NCBI GenBank assembly: GCA_037501455.1
Contig: CM074864.1
Span: 32,018,001 to 32,082,000 of the forward strand
From: Lantana camara
Lineage: Eukaryota > Streptophyta > Magnoliopsida > Lamiales > Verbenaceae
Direction: 5' to 3'
DNA: 64,000 bases
Part shown: piece by piece, positions 22,031-32,674 of the stretch
Position numbering within the stretch: the first letter of the stretch is position 1
Layout: the number at the start of each line of letters is the position of its first letter
The notes under the pieces: model-generated
Told to the model about the DNA's origin: nothing
Seen by the model: the letters and a program-made list of their open reading frames with translations, nothing else
The model's database searches: none
Translations under genes and position numbers: made by a program

Positions 22031-22186
22031 GCCTGCAGTGCAATGTTAATTTATACTAAAAATTGTTAGCCTTGAGGTATAAATATTGTCTGTTGGAAAA
22101 CGAGTACAGCCTGCAGTGCAATGTTAATTTATACTAAAAATTGTTAGCCTTGAGGTATAAATATTGTCTGTTGGAAAACGAGTACA
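22031..22186. repeat. 78-bp direct tandem duplication across the CopH LTR end
   Basis: GCCTGCAGTGCAATG through TGTTGGAAAACGAGTACA occurs twice head to tail with a period of 78 bp and no visible difference. Each copy holds about 60 bp of flanking DNA and the first 18 bp of the LTR end, so the duplication happened after the CopH insertion. Confidence 0.92.
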
Positions 22187-23004
22187 GAACCGCAGCGAAA
22201 ATTTAAAATTTTTCCAAAAGATTGATCATGGATGAGCAATTCTTATATCGTATCATAGGGTGTTTAGAAACTTACGTAAATTGAAGCTTTCTAGTGATGT
22301 CAGTATCGCCTACTGAACACCCTTTAAGCGGAAAGTCCCTCGACGGTTCTCGATAGATCTCAAAGCAGTGATCCTCCAAAGCGTATCCACACCAATCCTA
22401 GAACACGATCAAGCAAGTGAGAATGCTAGTTCTATAGCTTGTGTTAAGGCTAGGGTTTTGCTTTGAAAACTGTTCTTTTATTTTTCTCAAAAACTTAACA
22501 CTTCGTGAGTATTGGTCTAAAGAATGAGAAAGCACCACCTAAAGAATGAGAAAGCACCACCCCTAGTACTTATACTAGTGTGGATCGAGCCCCTAGGGTT
22601 TCCAAAACCTAATGAGCTTTGTTTTCTTGCTCACTAATTAACTAATTTAATTATTAATTTAATTGGAGAAAATAAGTTCCCAACTTGTTTTCCAAGTCTT
22701 GCAAGAATCAACTTTCTCTCTCTTATAATAGGAAGTTGGACTTTTCAACTTTCCTAAAGCTAAAAGTCAAGATTCAATAAATAATTTAATTCCCAATTAA
22801 TTATTTATTGGGTTAAGCTTGAGAAATAAAATCTTAATAATTAATTTAAGATTAATTAAAAGACTTAAATTAATTAATTACAATTTAATAAATTAATTCT
22901 AGAAAAGAATTCGCATGTAATAAAATTACACGCTTGGAGACACGTACGTGCCACGTGTGCATGACACGTGGCAGCTACGCGGTGGCTACGTGTGACACAT
23001 GGCA
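22169..23004 (-). repeat. Second CopH LTR, left piece
   Basis: Begins TGTTGGAAAACGAG, the 3' terminus of a copia LTR read on the minus strand. It carries two CACGTG G-boxes (22952 and 22965) and stops at the CopA insertion. The last five bases, TGGCA (23000-23004), are one half of the CopA target duplication; the LTR resumes at 41082. No PBS lies to its left, so 22168 and below is flanking DNA. Confidence 0.85.
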
Positions 23005-23373
23005 TGTTGGAAAACACGAATAAGAAAGCAGCGGAAATTTAAAATTTTCCAATAAAAAGATCTAGGACTCGCAATCGTGTAACCAAATTCGTAGAGATTA
23101 GAAACTTACTTTCTTAATTAACTTTCTTGAAGCGTTTCAAGACACCCAAGAACGCTCTTCTCGCGACTTGATCCCCTCTCCTTAGTAAAGCTCGAATCTT
23201 CAAACTTCTAACTTGAAGCTCTCTAGAGATAGTCCACCAACTTGACTACAATCTAACTAGTAAGGATGCTAGTTCTCTAGTTAGTGTTTAGGCTTAACCT
23301 AGGGTTTCGTTTATCTTGGAGAAAGGATGGTGTTCAGCACATGAACCAAAATAAGATCATCAATTAGCCTCAA

Positions 23374-23399
23374 GGGGAGCTCGAGCTCCCCTATATATA
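23374..23399 (-). promoter_or_regulatory. TATA box and 18-bp palindrome of CopA 3' LTR
   Basis: TATATATA (23392-23399) is the likely core promoter. Directly downstream in the direction of transcription is GGGGAGCTCGAGCTCCCC (23374-23391), a perfect palindrome. The 5' LTR (39804-39829) and the solo LTR (42786-42811) each have the same arrangement with one base changed in the palindrome. Confidence 0.65.
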
Positions 23400-23758
23400 G
23401 GAAGGAGGGTTGGCCGAAAATCCTAGTCCTTATGGGCTAGGGTTTTGGTCCCTCTCTCCTATTACTTGATCATCAAGTAATTTTGACTTTGACTTTGACT
23501 TTGAATTTAAATTCAAATCAACTTTCAAGAGAGCTAAAATATCCAAACTATTTTTGGATAATTTTATACTTTATTTATTTAAAATAAATAACTTATTTTA
23601 TCTAATTAATTAATTCATAATTAATTAACTAGATTATTTTTCTCCAAAATAAGACTTTATTTTTAATTCAAAATTAAACCAAAGTCTATTAAATAATTAA
23701 CAAATTAATTATTTAATATATAATTAAATAATCACCTGTGTCACATGTGTCACAATGA

Positions 23759-23801
23759 CACGTGTCCAGTCACGTGACCCACATGTGTGGTTTCACACGT
23801 G
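23759..23801 (-). promoter_or_regulatory. G-box cluster upstream of CopA promoter
   Basis: Three CACGTG motifs (23759, 23771, 23796) in 43 bp, about 360-400 bp upstream of the TATA box. CACGTG is bound by plant bZIP and bHLH factors and is the core of many abscisic-acid response elements. That it drives stress induction here is inference. Confidence 0.55.
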
Positions 23802-24965
23802 TGGAACCCTCTAGGCCCGATTAGCTCGTTTAATCATTTTTAAGCCTTAACTCCTGTAACCAAGTTATTGTGTGTGACCCTCTAGGTTCTCAATTCAATT
23901 AGCAGTGACCCTAATTAATTAATTCACTAATTAATTAATCAGTCCACAGATTAAACGACCATAGTCTAGCAACAGGTGTTTAACCCCTAGCTGAATTGGA
24001 ATGTTCGGATTCGACAGAACCTTTAAGTCATTGATTCATGTGAGATACAATCCTCCTACTTACTATCTCTCAACCAAGATCTAGGGTAAGGGAATAATCA
24101 GAACCCTAATAATCCGGTCTTAAAGCTAAGTGCATTTCATATCCATTTGATCTCAATCCAAAAAACCCTTTTCTTGATGTCTTGATCTACTGCCTTGGCC
24201 AAGGACTCCATATGGCATATGAATGACTTACACAATAAGAGATCACCTTGCAAATGCAAGTGTAGGTCCTTTCTTGATTCTCATTCACTTTCATGAATCA
24301 CTTGTACATCCCCAGCATAAGCCTTGAATCAGTTGTCTAAGGCGACACCCTTTAAAGCTTATACCTAAGACTACAGAGTTAACTCATAAAGTGACATGGA
24401 ACCTCAAGTCTAAGGATCAATTAATCACATCAATGAATCGTGAGATATTTCCTAATCTGGAAGTTTCCATTTCCTGAAATAGAAACTTCCTTTCCCATTT
24501 AGGAATGTTCTCACACGGGGCACCTCAGTGAACTTACTTATTAAAGTAAGCACCCTCATGTATCATGCACGTATCAACTATACACTTTGCACCTCCACGA
24601 AACAAGGTGGTCTTTCTTAAGGGCGTGATCCCACAAGCAAGCCTTAGAGGAGTCAGGTTGACACTCCCACTGTCGGTAGGACTCATCGGCTTGGAGTATT
24701 TTACTAATCATGACTTATGTGATATAGGGCTCGTTTCATGAACCATTTCACCGAAATGGTAGAGTCCTAAAGTCATCAGGATTAGGGGAGTTCTTATATA
24801 TGCACAGATAAAGTAAACGCATACCAAACAAGAGCATATAAAGAAGTGTTGCCTCAATTCGTTATTTCATTCAAAGATTGTCTGTGATTACAATAAGGAA
24901 AAGCACAAAGCGGATATACAATCGGCTTTCTAGGGCACTATTCCTAACAATCTTTCACTTGCCCG

Positions 24966-26952
24966 TCAAGGCCATTCTAAAGCTACTCTAAGTCCCATCT
25001 TCTGAAGATGACCTTGGAAAGCTTCTCGACTAAGGGGCTTAGTAAGTGGATCTGCCACGTTCTCTGCTGATGTGACCCTCTCAATTTGCACATCTCCTGT
25101 TTTGATAATATCACGGATTAGGTGATACTTCCTCATAATGTGCTTGGTCCGTTGGTGAGATCTTGGTTCTCTTGCTTGAGCAACCGCCCCAGTATTGTCA
25201 CAAAACACTGTAATGACATCTTTCATGCTAGGAACAACATTCAACTCTTGAATGAAGTTTCTAATCTAAACACCTTCCTTAGCTGCATCATTTGTAGCTA
25301 AGTATTCGGTCTCAGTGGTCGAATCTGCAGTGGTAGTTTGCTTGGAACTCTTCCAACTCACTGCTCCGCCGTTTAGGCAGAAAATGTATCCTGACATTGA
25401 CATAAAATCATCTAAGTCAGATGCAAAGCTTGTATCGCAGTATCCTTCGATAGTAAGATCTTTCTGACCTCCGTAAACTAAGAATAAATCTTTAGTACTT
25501 TTCAAGTACTTAAGAATATTCTTCACGGCAGCCTAGTGACCATCTCCAGGGTCAGATTGGAAACGACTTGTCACACTAAGTGCATAAGCCACATCCGGTC
25601 GAGTACATAACATTGCATACATTATGCTACCTATTACTGATGCATAAGGTGTATGAGTCATTCTTTCTTTCTCAAGGTTAGTCTTAGGACACATCTTCTT
25701 TGAAAGACATGTTCCTACACTCATAGGAAGGTTCTTAACTTTTGCTGACTCCATATTGAATCTCTTCAATACTTTGTCAATGTACATTGACTGTGATAGT
25801 CCTATTAACCTTCTAGATCTATCTCGATAGATTTTAATTCCAAGGATATAGGACGCATCACCAAGATCTTTCATCTCGAATTGGTTCGATAACCATAACT
25901 TAGTCACTTTCATGTCATCCTTCGAATTCCCAATAAGAAGGATGTCATCAACATAAAGTACTAAGAATTGCACTGAGGTCTCCAATTCCTTTCTATATAC
26001 ACATGATTCATTCGAAATTTGAATGAAGCCAAAAGCTTTGACTGATTCATCAAATCGAATGTTCCAATTCCTAGAAGCCTGTTTCAATCCATAGATTGAT
26101 CTTTGGAGTTTGCAAACCTTTTGCTTACTCCCACTGAATGTGAAACCTATGGGTTGCTCCATATAAATGTCTTTATCAATGTCACCATTGAGAAAAGTAG
26201 TTTTCACATCCATTTGCCATATCTCGTAGTCATAATACGCAGCAATGGCAAGCATGATCCGAATAGACTTTTGCATTGCAACTGGTGAAAAGGTTTCATC
26301 AAAGTCCACGCCGGGTCTTTGAGTGAATCCTTTTGCAACCAGTCTTGCTTTGTAAGCTGCAATACTTCCATCAACTCCAAGCTTTCTCTTAAAGATCCAT
26401 TTGTAACCTATGGGTTTGACCCCATCAGGCAAATCTACCAAGGTCCAAACTTGGTTGGAGTTCATGGAGTCCATTTCGGATTTCATAGCTTCTATCCACT
26501 GTTCAGAGTCAGAATCCGAAAGTGCCTCCTCATATGTTAAAGGATCATTATCCTTTTGAGAGATTTCATGGAAGAATCCATACCATCTCTCCGGCTGTCT
26601 AGGAGTGCGTTTAGAACGCCTCAGAGGAGGATTTACGTGTGTATCGAAATTCGTGATTGGTTGTAGTTGATCAGAAGGGGACGTTTCTTCAGTGGGTGGC
26701 GTGGGCTCACTTTGTACTTCCTCTAATTCTATGATCTTCCCTTTCTTTTCTTTAAGGAACGGTTCCTCAAGAAAAGTGACATTTCTGGAAACAAACACCT
26801 TTTGCTCAGATTGATCATAGAAGTAATATCCTATGGATTCCTTAGGATAACCTACAAAGTAGCATAAGTTAGAACGAGATTCTAACTTATCTCCCACTGT
26901 CCTCTTCACGTAAGCAGGACAACCCCAAATTCTTAAGTAAGAATAACTAGGG
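24966..26952 (-). pseudogene. CopA reverse transcriptase and RNase H (3' half of pol)
   Basis: The frame resumes at the LardB junction with SYSYLRIWGCPAYVKR and runs through the region between integrase and RT, then RT: WTLVDLPDGVKPIGYKWIFK, AYKARLVAKGFTQRPGVDF, MDVKTTFLNGDI, YGLKQASRNW and the catalytic YVDDILL. RNase H includes GYCDTSFASDLDD, TETEYLA, and CDNTGAVAQAREP with KHIMRKYHLIRD. Two nonsense codons interrupt it, both TAG where relatives have tryptophan (about 25533 and 25264). The frame is otherwise unbroken, so decay is mild. These enzymes copy the element RNA into DNA. Confidence 0.93.
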
Positions 26953-27903
26953 TGTAACGCCCCGATTTTCAGACAGTCAGGTACGCTCGACACGTGTGGG
27001 TTTCGAGCGTTAGGATTTTCTTTTATTAATTTCATTTAATTAATTTATACGTGTTATATTAATTATTATAAATTGTTTTCAACATGATTATGTGAAAATA
27101 TATGATATTCATTTCAATATGAGAATTCTAGTATGCATGGAATGTAATTGTTACATGAGTAAATTGTCCAATTTGATGTAATTGCCAAATTGTCCTTAAA
27201 TGCTCATTTCTTCCAATGGAGGGACTAAATTGTATGAATATGTTAAGGGATTTAATTGATCGTTTCCAAACCTTAGATACTTAATTGCATTACTTATAGA
27301 ACTCAAAGGACTTGATCATAATTATTGCATATTTCCCTAAATGTAACGATATATGCATCCCTTCCTTGCCTTTCATCTCATTTCTTCAAGAATCATCATC
27401 CCTTTCCTCTCTTTTCTACCGAGCCAATCCATCCAAAAAGGGAAGAGAGATTTCATCATTCCTTGCCAAAATCTTTGAGGAATTGGGAGTCTTAGGCCAT
27501 CATCTTCATCATATCTCCATCTTTTCTTCTCTTTCTTTCATTCAAGGTATAGATGAGCATATATTTGATTTCTTGAATTTATTATATGAAGCTAGGATTC
27601 ATGATTTGAGCTTGATGATTGGTGTATTAGTGCTAGAAGTATGATTACATGCTCAAAGCTTGAATTTCATGTGTAATTCTTGAGAATTAGGAGATTTTAT
27701 GATAGATTCATATATGAGCTCAAGTTAGAGATTATGATGATTAAAGCTTAGGTTATGTGTTTATATGGAGTATTATTGCCTCTCAATCATGTATACATAC
27801 TTCCCTTCATGAATTATCATTGTTGGAATGGAATTATGAATGTTTGGGAGCTTGGTCCGTAGCTCCCCTGTTTCGTCCCCTGTCTTCTGCATCTTCTGTA
27901 AAA

Positions 27904-28107
27904 CGGGAACGGCCCTTCCCGTTCCCTTTTTAACTGAGGAACGGCCGTTCCCATTGATTTGAATATTGTGCTTGGCGGCGAGGACGGGAACGACCGTTCC
28001 CATTTTGGCTTGCAAGCCGGAACGGCCGTTCCCATCTTCGGGGAGCCGCTTCGGGACTGGGGAACGACCTTTCCCAATTTTGTACTAAAGTCTGGAACGG
28101 CCGTTCC
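27904..28107. repeat. Array of six GGAACGGCCGTTCC-type palindromes in LardB 5' LTR
   Basis: Perfect 14-bp palindromes GGAACGGCCGTTCC at 27938, 28019 and 28094; GGGAACG-A-CCGTTCCC-like at 27986; CGGGAA/TTCCCG at 27904; a decayed unit at about 28060. Spacing is 34-48 bases. The hairpin GTGCAGAA/TTCTGCAC (28121-28139) follows directly. The array resembles those of LtrD and TyA in layout but not in sequence. Confidence 0.9.
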
Positions 28108-28611
28108 CAGGCTCCTGGAAGTGCAGAAACATTCTGCACAAAATTACATTTTTAACCCCTCGATCCAATGCTTTATTTGACCTCGAATTGCTATTATATG
28201 ATCCAATATATACTGAAACAACATGTTATCATGCTACATTGTGTATTGCTCGATGTCTCGTGTATGATCATATCGTGCGTCTTATATGGAGTAATAGTAT
28301 TGAATTATGATCTCATGCACGTACATTGTCCCGTTCCATGTCCAGTGATTCTCCAGGGCGGAGATTATCGAGCATGAGCACGTTCACGCATGCACGAGTC
28401 GTGTGTCGCCTGTCAGGTGAGGTTTAGTTTCTAGTTATATAGAACTCGTATAACCTTTATGTGATAATTCGGCCAAAAGGTATTTATACTATAATTTCAT
28501 GAAACCACTTCCCATTTCAAGTTATCTTATTGTTCATGAATCACGCAAGTAGGTTATGTTAGTGTTCACAAATCAAGCATGCCATGTTCATGAAAGCAAG
28601 CAAGTACGTGC

Positions 28612-28916
28612 GTTCTCCTGGCCAGGCTCTCCTTAGTGAGGGTGCTGGGCTGGTCCTAGAGCTAGTGGTTGTCCGTCCAACCACAGGAAGAACAATACCC
28701 TATCGTGTACGTGTGTTCTCTTGGCCAGGTCCTCCTTAGTGAGGGCGCTGGGCTGGTCTTCAGGCTGGTGGTTGTCTGTCCAACCACAAGAAGAACAAAG
28801 CCTTATCGTGTACCTATGTTCTCCTGGCCAGGTTCTCCTTAGCGAGGGCGCTGGGCTAGTCTTAGAGCTGGTGGTTGTCCGTCCAACCACAGGAGGAACA
28901 AACCCTATCGTGTTAC
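28612..28916. repeat. Three 103-bp tandem repeats in LardB 5' LTR
   Basis: Units start at 28612, 28715 and 28818. Each carries two self-complementary motifs: CCTGGCCAGG or a one-base variant of it, and GTGGTTG-TCCGTC-CAACCAC. Units are about 90 percent alike by eye. The LardB-related fragment at 14576-15847 does not have them. Confidence 0.9.
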
Positions 28917-29200
28917 AAGCAAGCCATGTATTGATTGCATGATTTCCATTCCATGAATGTGCTAATTGATTACAATATCGCACGATTGCACGATAATTGA
29001 ATTGCATGATCACCTAATGATTAACAAGCAAGCAAGCATGTTTATCGATTGCATGAAAGAACAAGTATTTAATATTGATAGTTGTATTCTCGGGCGAAGC
29101 TATATTATTATTGAGCTTGTATATTTATCTTTTATAAATCTTTACCCGAGACTATGACTTGCATGTTATCTGTGCTAATATGTATATAAACCCCTCACTC

Positions 29201-29515
29201 GGTCTTCACAGACTGACACCTCCACCTTTCAGGTTATTGCAGGTGCATGCTAGGCGGGAAGTGAGTCGAGTCCAGTTGTTAGAGTTGAGTCAAGCACGGT
29301 GCATTTATTTCATTGTTTCTTTATTGATCGAGAAAATCATGTTTACTATTATATGTTATTTATTTTAAGGAGATGATAATGTATTGATATATAAGTTAGA
29401 GTATATTTTATTCAGTAAATGGAAAATGTCATGCCCTGATAATTGAAAATATTTAATGGTGATTGGTTTATGCTTCCGCTTTATTTTGTCGCATGTATAA
29501 GTTCTCCCGCCTAGC
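29201..29515 (+). promoter_or_regulatory. Conserved LTR 3' block: AGTC-type hairpin, TTGCAG, TAGGCGGG/CCCGCCTA arms
   Basis: GGTCT/AGACT hairpin (29201-29214), TTGCAG just before 29242, GCTAGGCGGGA (29249-29259) and its exact complement TCCCGCCTAGC (29505-29515). The same order recurs in TyA, LtrD, LardA and the fragment at 14576. It could be a splice acceptor or polyadenylation-region structure; the sequence alone does not say which. Confidence 0.55.
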
Positions 29516-29644
29516 TTGTCGTCTATTGCATTGTCACCCGTTCCCTATAGGTTAGTTCACGTACGGATTGCCCGTTTCGTATGTGGAGTGGCCTATAGTG
29601 CGGGGGTGTGGTACCTCCACGTGTAAGGGGTGCTACATTTAAGG

Positions 29645-29660
29645 TGGTATCAGAGCCCGG
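29645..29660 (+). other. Primer-binding site of LardB (tRNA-Met type)
   Basis: TGGTATCAGAGCCCGG begins eight bases after the LTR end. Confidence 0.93.
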
Positions 29661-32323
29661 TTGCAAAACCGAGGTTCTAGTGTCGTGTCGTGTCAAGTTT
29701 AGGTCGTACGGCATATGAATTACTTGACAATTTGAGAGTCCTGCATTTTATTTGAACTTGTTGACTTACTTGAAATCCGTGAAGTACTTGAATTATGCTA
29801 TTATTGGAGTGAATTGTTGATAACTTGTGTACTGTGTTGATTTGTATTATTAATCGCCAATTAATTGATCTTGAATTTGCTGGGAAATTTATGGGAGCAA
29901 CGTGCCTTGTTCGAACTATTATGAATTATTTGTTGCCATTATATTAAATTTTCGTTATTGACATCAACTATATGACATGAGCACGTCTTACCCACATGCA
30001 TTTATTTTCAAAAGCAAGTTGTGAGTGATAGGTTTTGGGAAATGTATGAATCGAGACCGGAGAACTTTTAAAAATACGAGGATGATCAACCGCTTGGACC
30101 AAGTGGCAATGCGGCCAACCAAGAATGGACACCAGGATCGAGCACAACATTTCTACGGTGCCAGGTTCTTCAATGCATTCATAAGCATGTGCATCATAAT
30201 TGTTAATTAAATTGTTTTTCAATTATAAATGTTGTTCTAATTGCATTTGAAATTTCCTACCTGATGTCTTGGATGCATGTTCAAATTATTTACATTATTT
30301 ACATTTCCTTACTTATATGTATATCTTCAAAACGATATAATTGTTCGAATATGTTGCCTTTTAAATTGGTGGTAATGTGTGCCTTGACACTTTAATCATC
30401 ATGCATTATTTAGTGTTTATTGTTAATAGGCTCTCCATATGTTCTACACAATCCTTGCTTTTATTCTTACCGACTCGAATTTAAAGAAGAGGTTTTGAAT
30501 TATTGGATATCATGATTGTAACCGGGTCATTTGATTCTGCTTGAGAGTTTAGAAATATTTGGGGCGGTGAGAACTATTGGTTCAGGATTTGGTAAGAGCA
30601 GGAGGTATGATGTAGATATTGGGGAAAATTTTGGAAACTGGAAAATGATGATAAGTTCAAGGAGATAAATGTTCAGTGGGTCTTTCAACCTTCAGGAATT
30701 GCTCAGCATCCTGGAATTTCAGTAAGGGTAGGAGAAAGAACTTTTCTCGCTTCAGATCCGGGTGTTAACTTGGCAAATATCGACTCTAGAAGCAGTAGGT
30801 GGTAAGTACAGGATATGTCATTTTCATGAATAGCAGAAAGGTTGTAGGGTGCTGGAAAATTTAACATCAAATCAGAGTGGGGACAGTCAGGGAGCTTCAA
30901 GTTGAGTATGTTGATAACAGAAAGAATTAGAAAGGAATCATCAATCAGCATTTTGATTAACAACCAGTGGAACAAGGAAAAGGTTATGGGAATTAAGTCA
31001 GCAGAGAAGCTTGCAAGTGGGAAAGGGTAAGAAAATTTCCATTTTCTTAAGGGGTAGAGCCGGTCTGAAAATAAGTTCAAGTCTGAAATTGGATAGCATT
31101 CGAGGAAGTTGGAAAATTTTAGAAAATTAATTTTTCCCGGAATCCTCTATCAGAACCATGTGAAAGAAGTTGTGGATAATTTAAACTTTTCTTTCCCCTA
31201 CACAAAGAAAAGTCCCATCATCGACAACACCTTTGTTCCATCATCGATTTCAAGAAAGTGGGTACACTGTCTGCAATTCTCCGATAACCTCAGGATGTCA
31301 TTTGACTCAGTAAATGGAAAAGGATTCAGTTTGGGGGATATCCGGAATCAGTCTCAAATTTTAGTAGGTTAACTCCGACAAGAGTTTTCTTACGAAGTTA
31401 TTACTTATACTTTAGAGATGCCGGTAATAGCACATCTTGCTCTCATCCGGGTTGTCGCCGTCGCTTCCATAAGTATATCAGTTTACCATGAACACTTCAG
31501 AGAGATGAAAGACTGCTTGATCCTCTCTTTCAAGATATTTCGTGGAATGGTGGGTATGTTATCAGATTTCAGGGATCAAAGGGAGACGTTTCACTAGTAC
31601 CTGATTCTTTCGGTTTCTATGCAAGTGTGCGTGCTGAATTACTCTCACGGGATGACAACCTTGATTATGCTGTAATAATATCCGTCGTGCTATCTCCTAA
31701 GGGAATAGAAGTGCTACTTCTAGGTTTCAAACAAAAGAGTCAGGATCTTTGCTTCGGGAAGATGTTTTACTTTGATTATGAAGGTCGAGAAAATGGTAAA
31801 CCGGTTCTCTCTGTTGGTTTGACAAGAGTTTTCTTGAAACACAAAGTCAGTCTTTTAAGCTCGAATACATAATCCCTTCAGGATAAGAAATCTAGGGTAT
31901 ATTTCAGTTCCAAAACCGGAAGGGTTTAACCGACAAATCTGGGATTAAAACGAGTTTGAAGACGCGGCGATTAATGATGATTTACGGATTATGTTAGAAA
32001 ATAGTATAAAGACGGAGACGACTATCAGAAATGGGAATGTTGAACGATAACGGTACCGAGCAAGAGAAATCTCAACTAAAGAATCAAGTATTCAACCGAA
32101 TTAATTCAGTTCCAGAATTTCAATCCTCGGTGAACGGTACACTTACTCATGCATATCATGTGCATCTTTATTTTATCATTATCATTATCTCGCTATTTCT
32201 ATACATGAACCTTGTTTGTTATTAATTGTTGATTATTATTACTTGTTTATGTGAACGATTATCTGCATACATTATAAATCTATTTGATCCTTGTGTGATA
32301 AGTGTGAATTTTATACTTGTGCG

Positions 32324-32430
32324 TGAGAGACGGGAATTCTCTCAGGGGTTTCAAGAGACGGGGTTCTCTTGCTACTTGCTCGAGAGACGGGGTTCTCTCG
32401 TTAATTGGTTGAGAGACGGGGCACTCTCAA
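32324..32430 (+). repeat. Four-unit hairpin array in LardB internal region
   Basis: TGAGAGA/TCTCTCA (32324-32344), CAAGAGA/TCTCTTG (32352-32371), CGAGAGA/TCTCTCG (32381-32400) and TTGAGAG/CTCTCAA (32409-32430). Loops are CGGGAAT, CGGGGT, CGGGGT and a CGGGGC-like loop. All stems are perfect 7 bp, and the outer two pairs differ between units in a compensated way. Confidence 0.9.
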
Positions 32431-32638
32431 TATTTTCAGCTACTTGTCAATTTGTTTTAGTGGAGAGGTTAGATTTTATTTCGAGTAATTAGATTTCGGA
32501 AAGTTGAGAGTCGTGATTTCAACCAGTGGAAACTTTGTGTAATAAAGACCTCTTTCGAACTAATCCCTGACGGGGAGTAGCTAACCCGCGTGGGATGAAC
32601 ACGTAAGAGCCAATTAACTTCCAGGAATTCAGGACATG

Positions 32639-32674
32639 GAATCCGAGGACGGATTCTCTTAAGGGGGAGAGAGT
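32639..32674 (+). promoter_or_regulatory. AGGA-loop hairpin and polypurine tract of LardB
   Basis: GAATCCG (32639-32645), loop AGGA, CGGATTC (32650-32656), then AAGGGGGAGAGAG up to the LTR start at 32675. The purine tract is the plus-strand primer. The hairpin has the same loop as LardA and TyC but a different stem. Confidence 0.85.

Larger units (their letters stand above)
23005..24949 (-). repeat. CopA 3' LTR (1945 bp)
   Basis: Minus-strand ends TGTTAGGAATAGTGCCC and TTTTCCAACA. It contains a G-box cluster, a TATATATA box and a perfect 18-bp palindrome at the expected start region. It is longer than the 5' LTR because it keeps the G-box region deleted there. Confidence 0.93.
26953..29637 (+). 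repeat. LardB 5' LTR (2685 bp)
   Basis: Starts TGTAACGCCCCGATTTTCAG and ends GTGTAAGGGGTGCTACA. Contents: a weak TATA candidate at about 27350; a leader with an open frame of 110 codons at 27312-27644 that resembles no protein I know; CAAG followed by GTATAG at about 27546 as a possible splice donor; the palindrome array; three 103-bp repeats; and the conserved 3' block. Non-coding in my reading. Confidence 0.92.
29638..32674 (+). other. LardB internal region (non-coding, 3.0 kb)
   Basis: No retroviral domain is visible in any frame. The longest open frames (for example 31109-31372, 87 codons) match nothing I recognise. The 3' end shares GGTGAACGGTACACT, the hairpin units and the AGGA-loop hairpin with LardA. 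The region between 30.5 and 32.0 kb is neither repetitive nor recognisable. Confidence 0.8.

Noticed and set aside
21082..22168. Myb/SANT-like gene as the internal region of a single CopH element
   Set aside because: No PBS beside 22169 and no purine tract beside 21081, so the LTR ends face flanking DNA. Kept only as an alternative.
27312..27644. 110-codon open frame present in both LardB LTRs (also 33034-33366)
   Set aside because: The two copies are LTR duplicates, so agreement is not evidence of coding. It lies in the probable leader, has low complexity, and resembles no family.
27904..28107. Regularly spaced palindromes that could be taken for a CRISPR array
   Set aside because: Units are only 14-16 bp, spacers vary, no cas genes are present, and the sequence lies in a plant LTR duplicated at both ends of LardB.
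28633..29013. 126-codon minus-strand frame over the 103-bp repeats
   Set aside because: Repeat-driven open frame inside an LTR, copied at 34355-34735 because the LTRs are duplicates.
29645..29660. tRNA-like match TGGTATCAGAGC as part of a tRNA gene
   Set aside because: It is only the primer-binding site after an LTR; no cloverleaf can be built around it.
31109..31872. Small frames of 80-90 codons in the LardB internal region as a candidate gag relic
   Set aside because: No CCHC knuckle, capsid motif or protease triad in any frame; left as unrecognised non-coding DNA.
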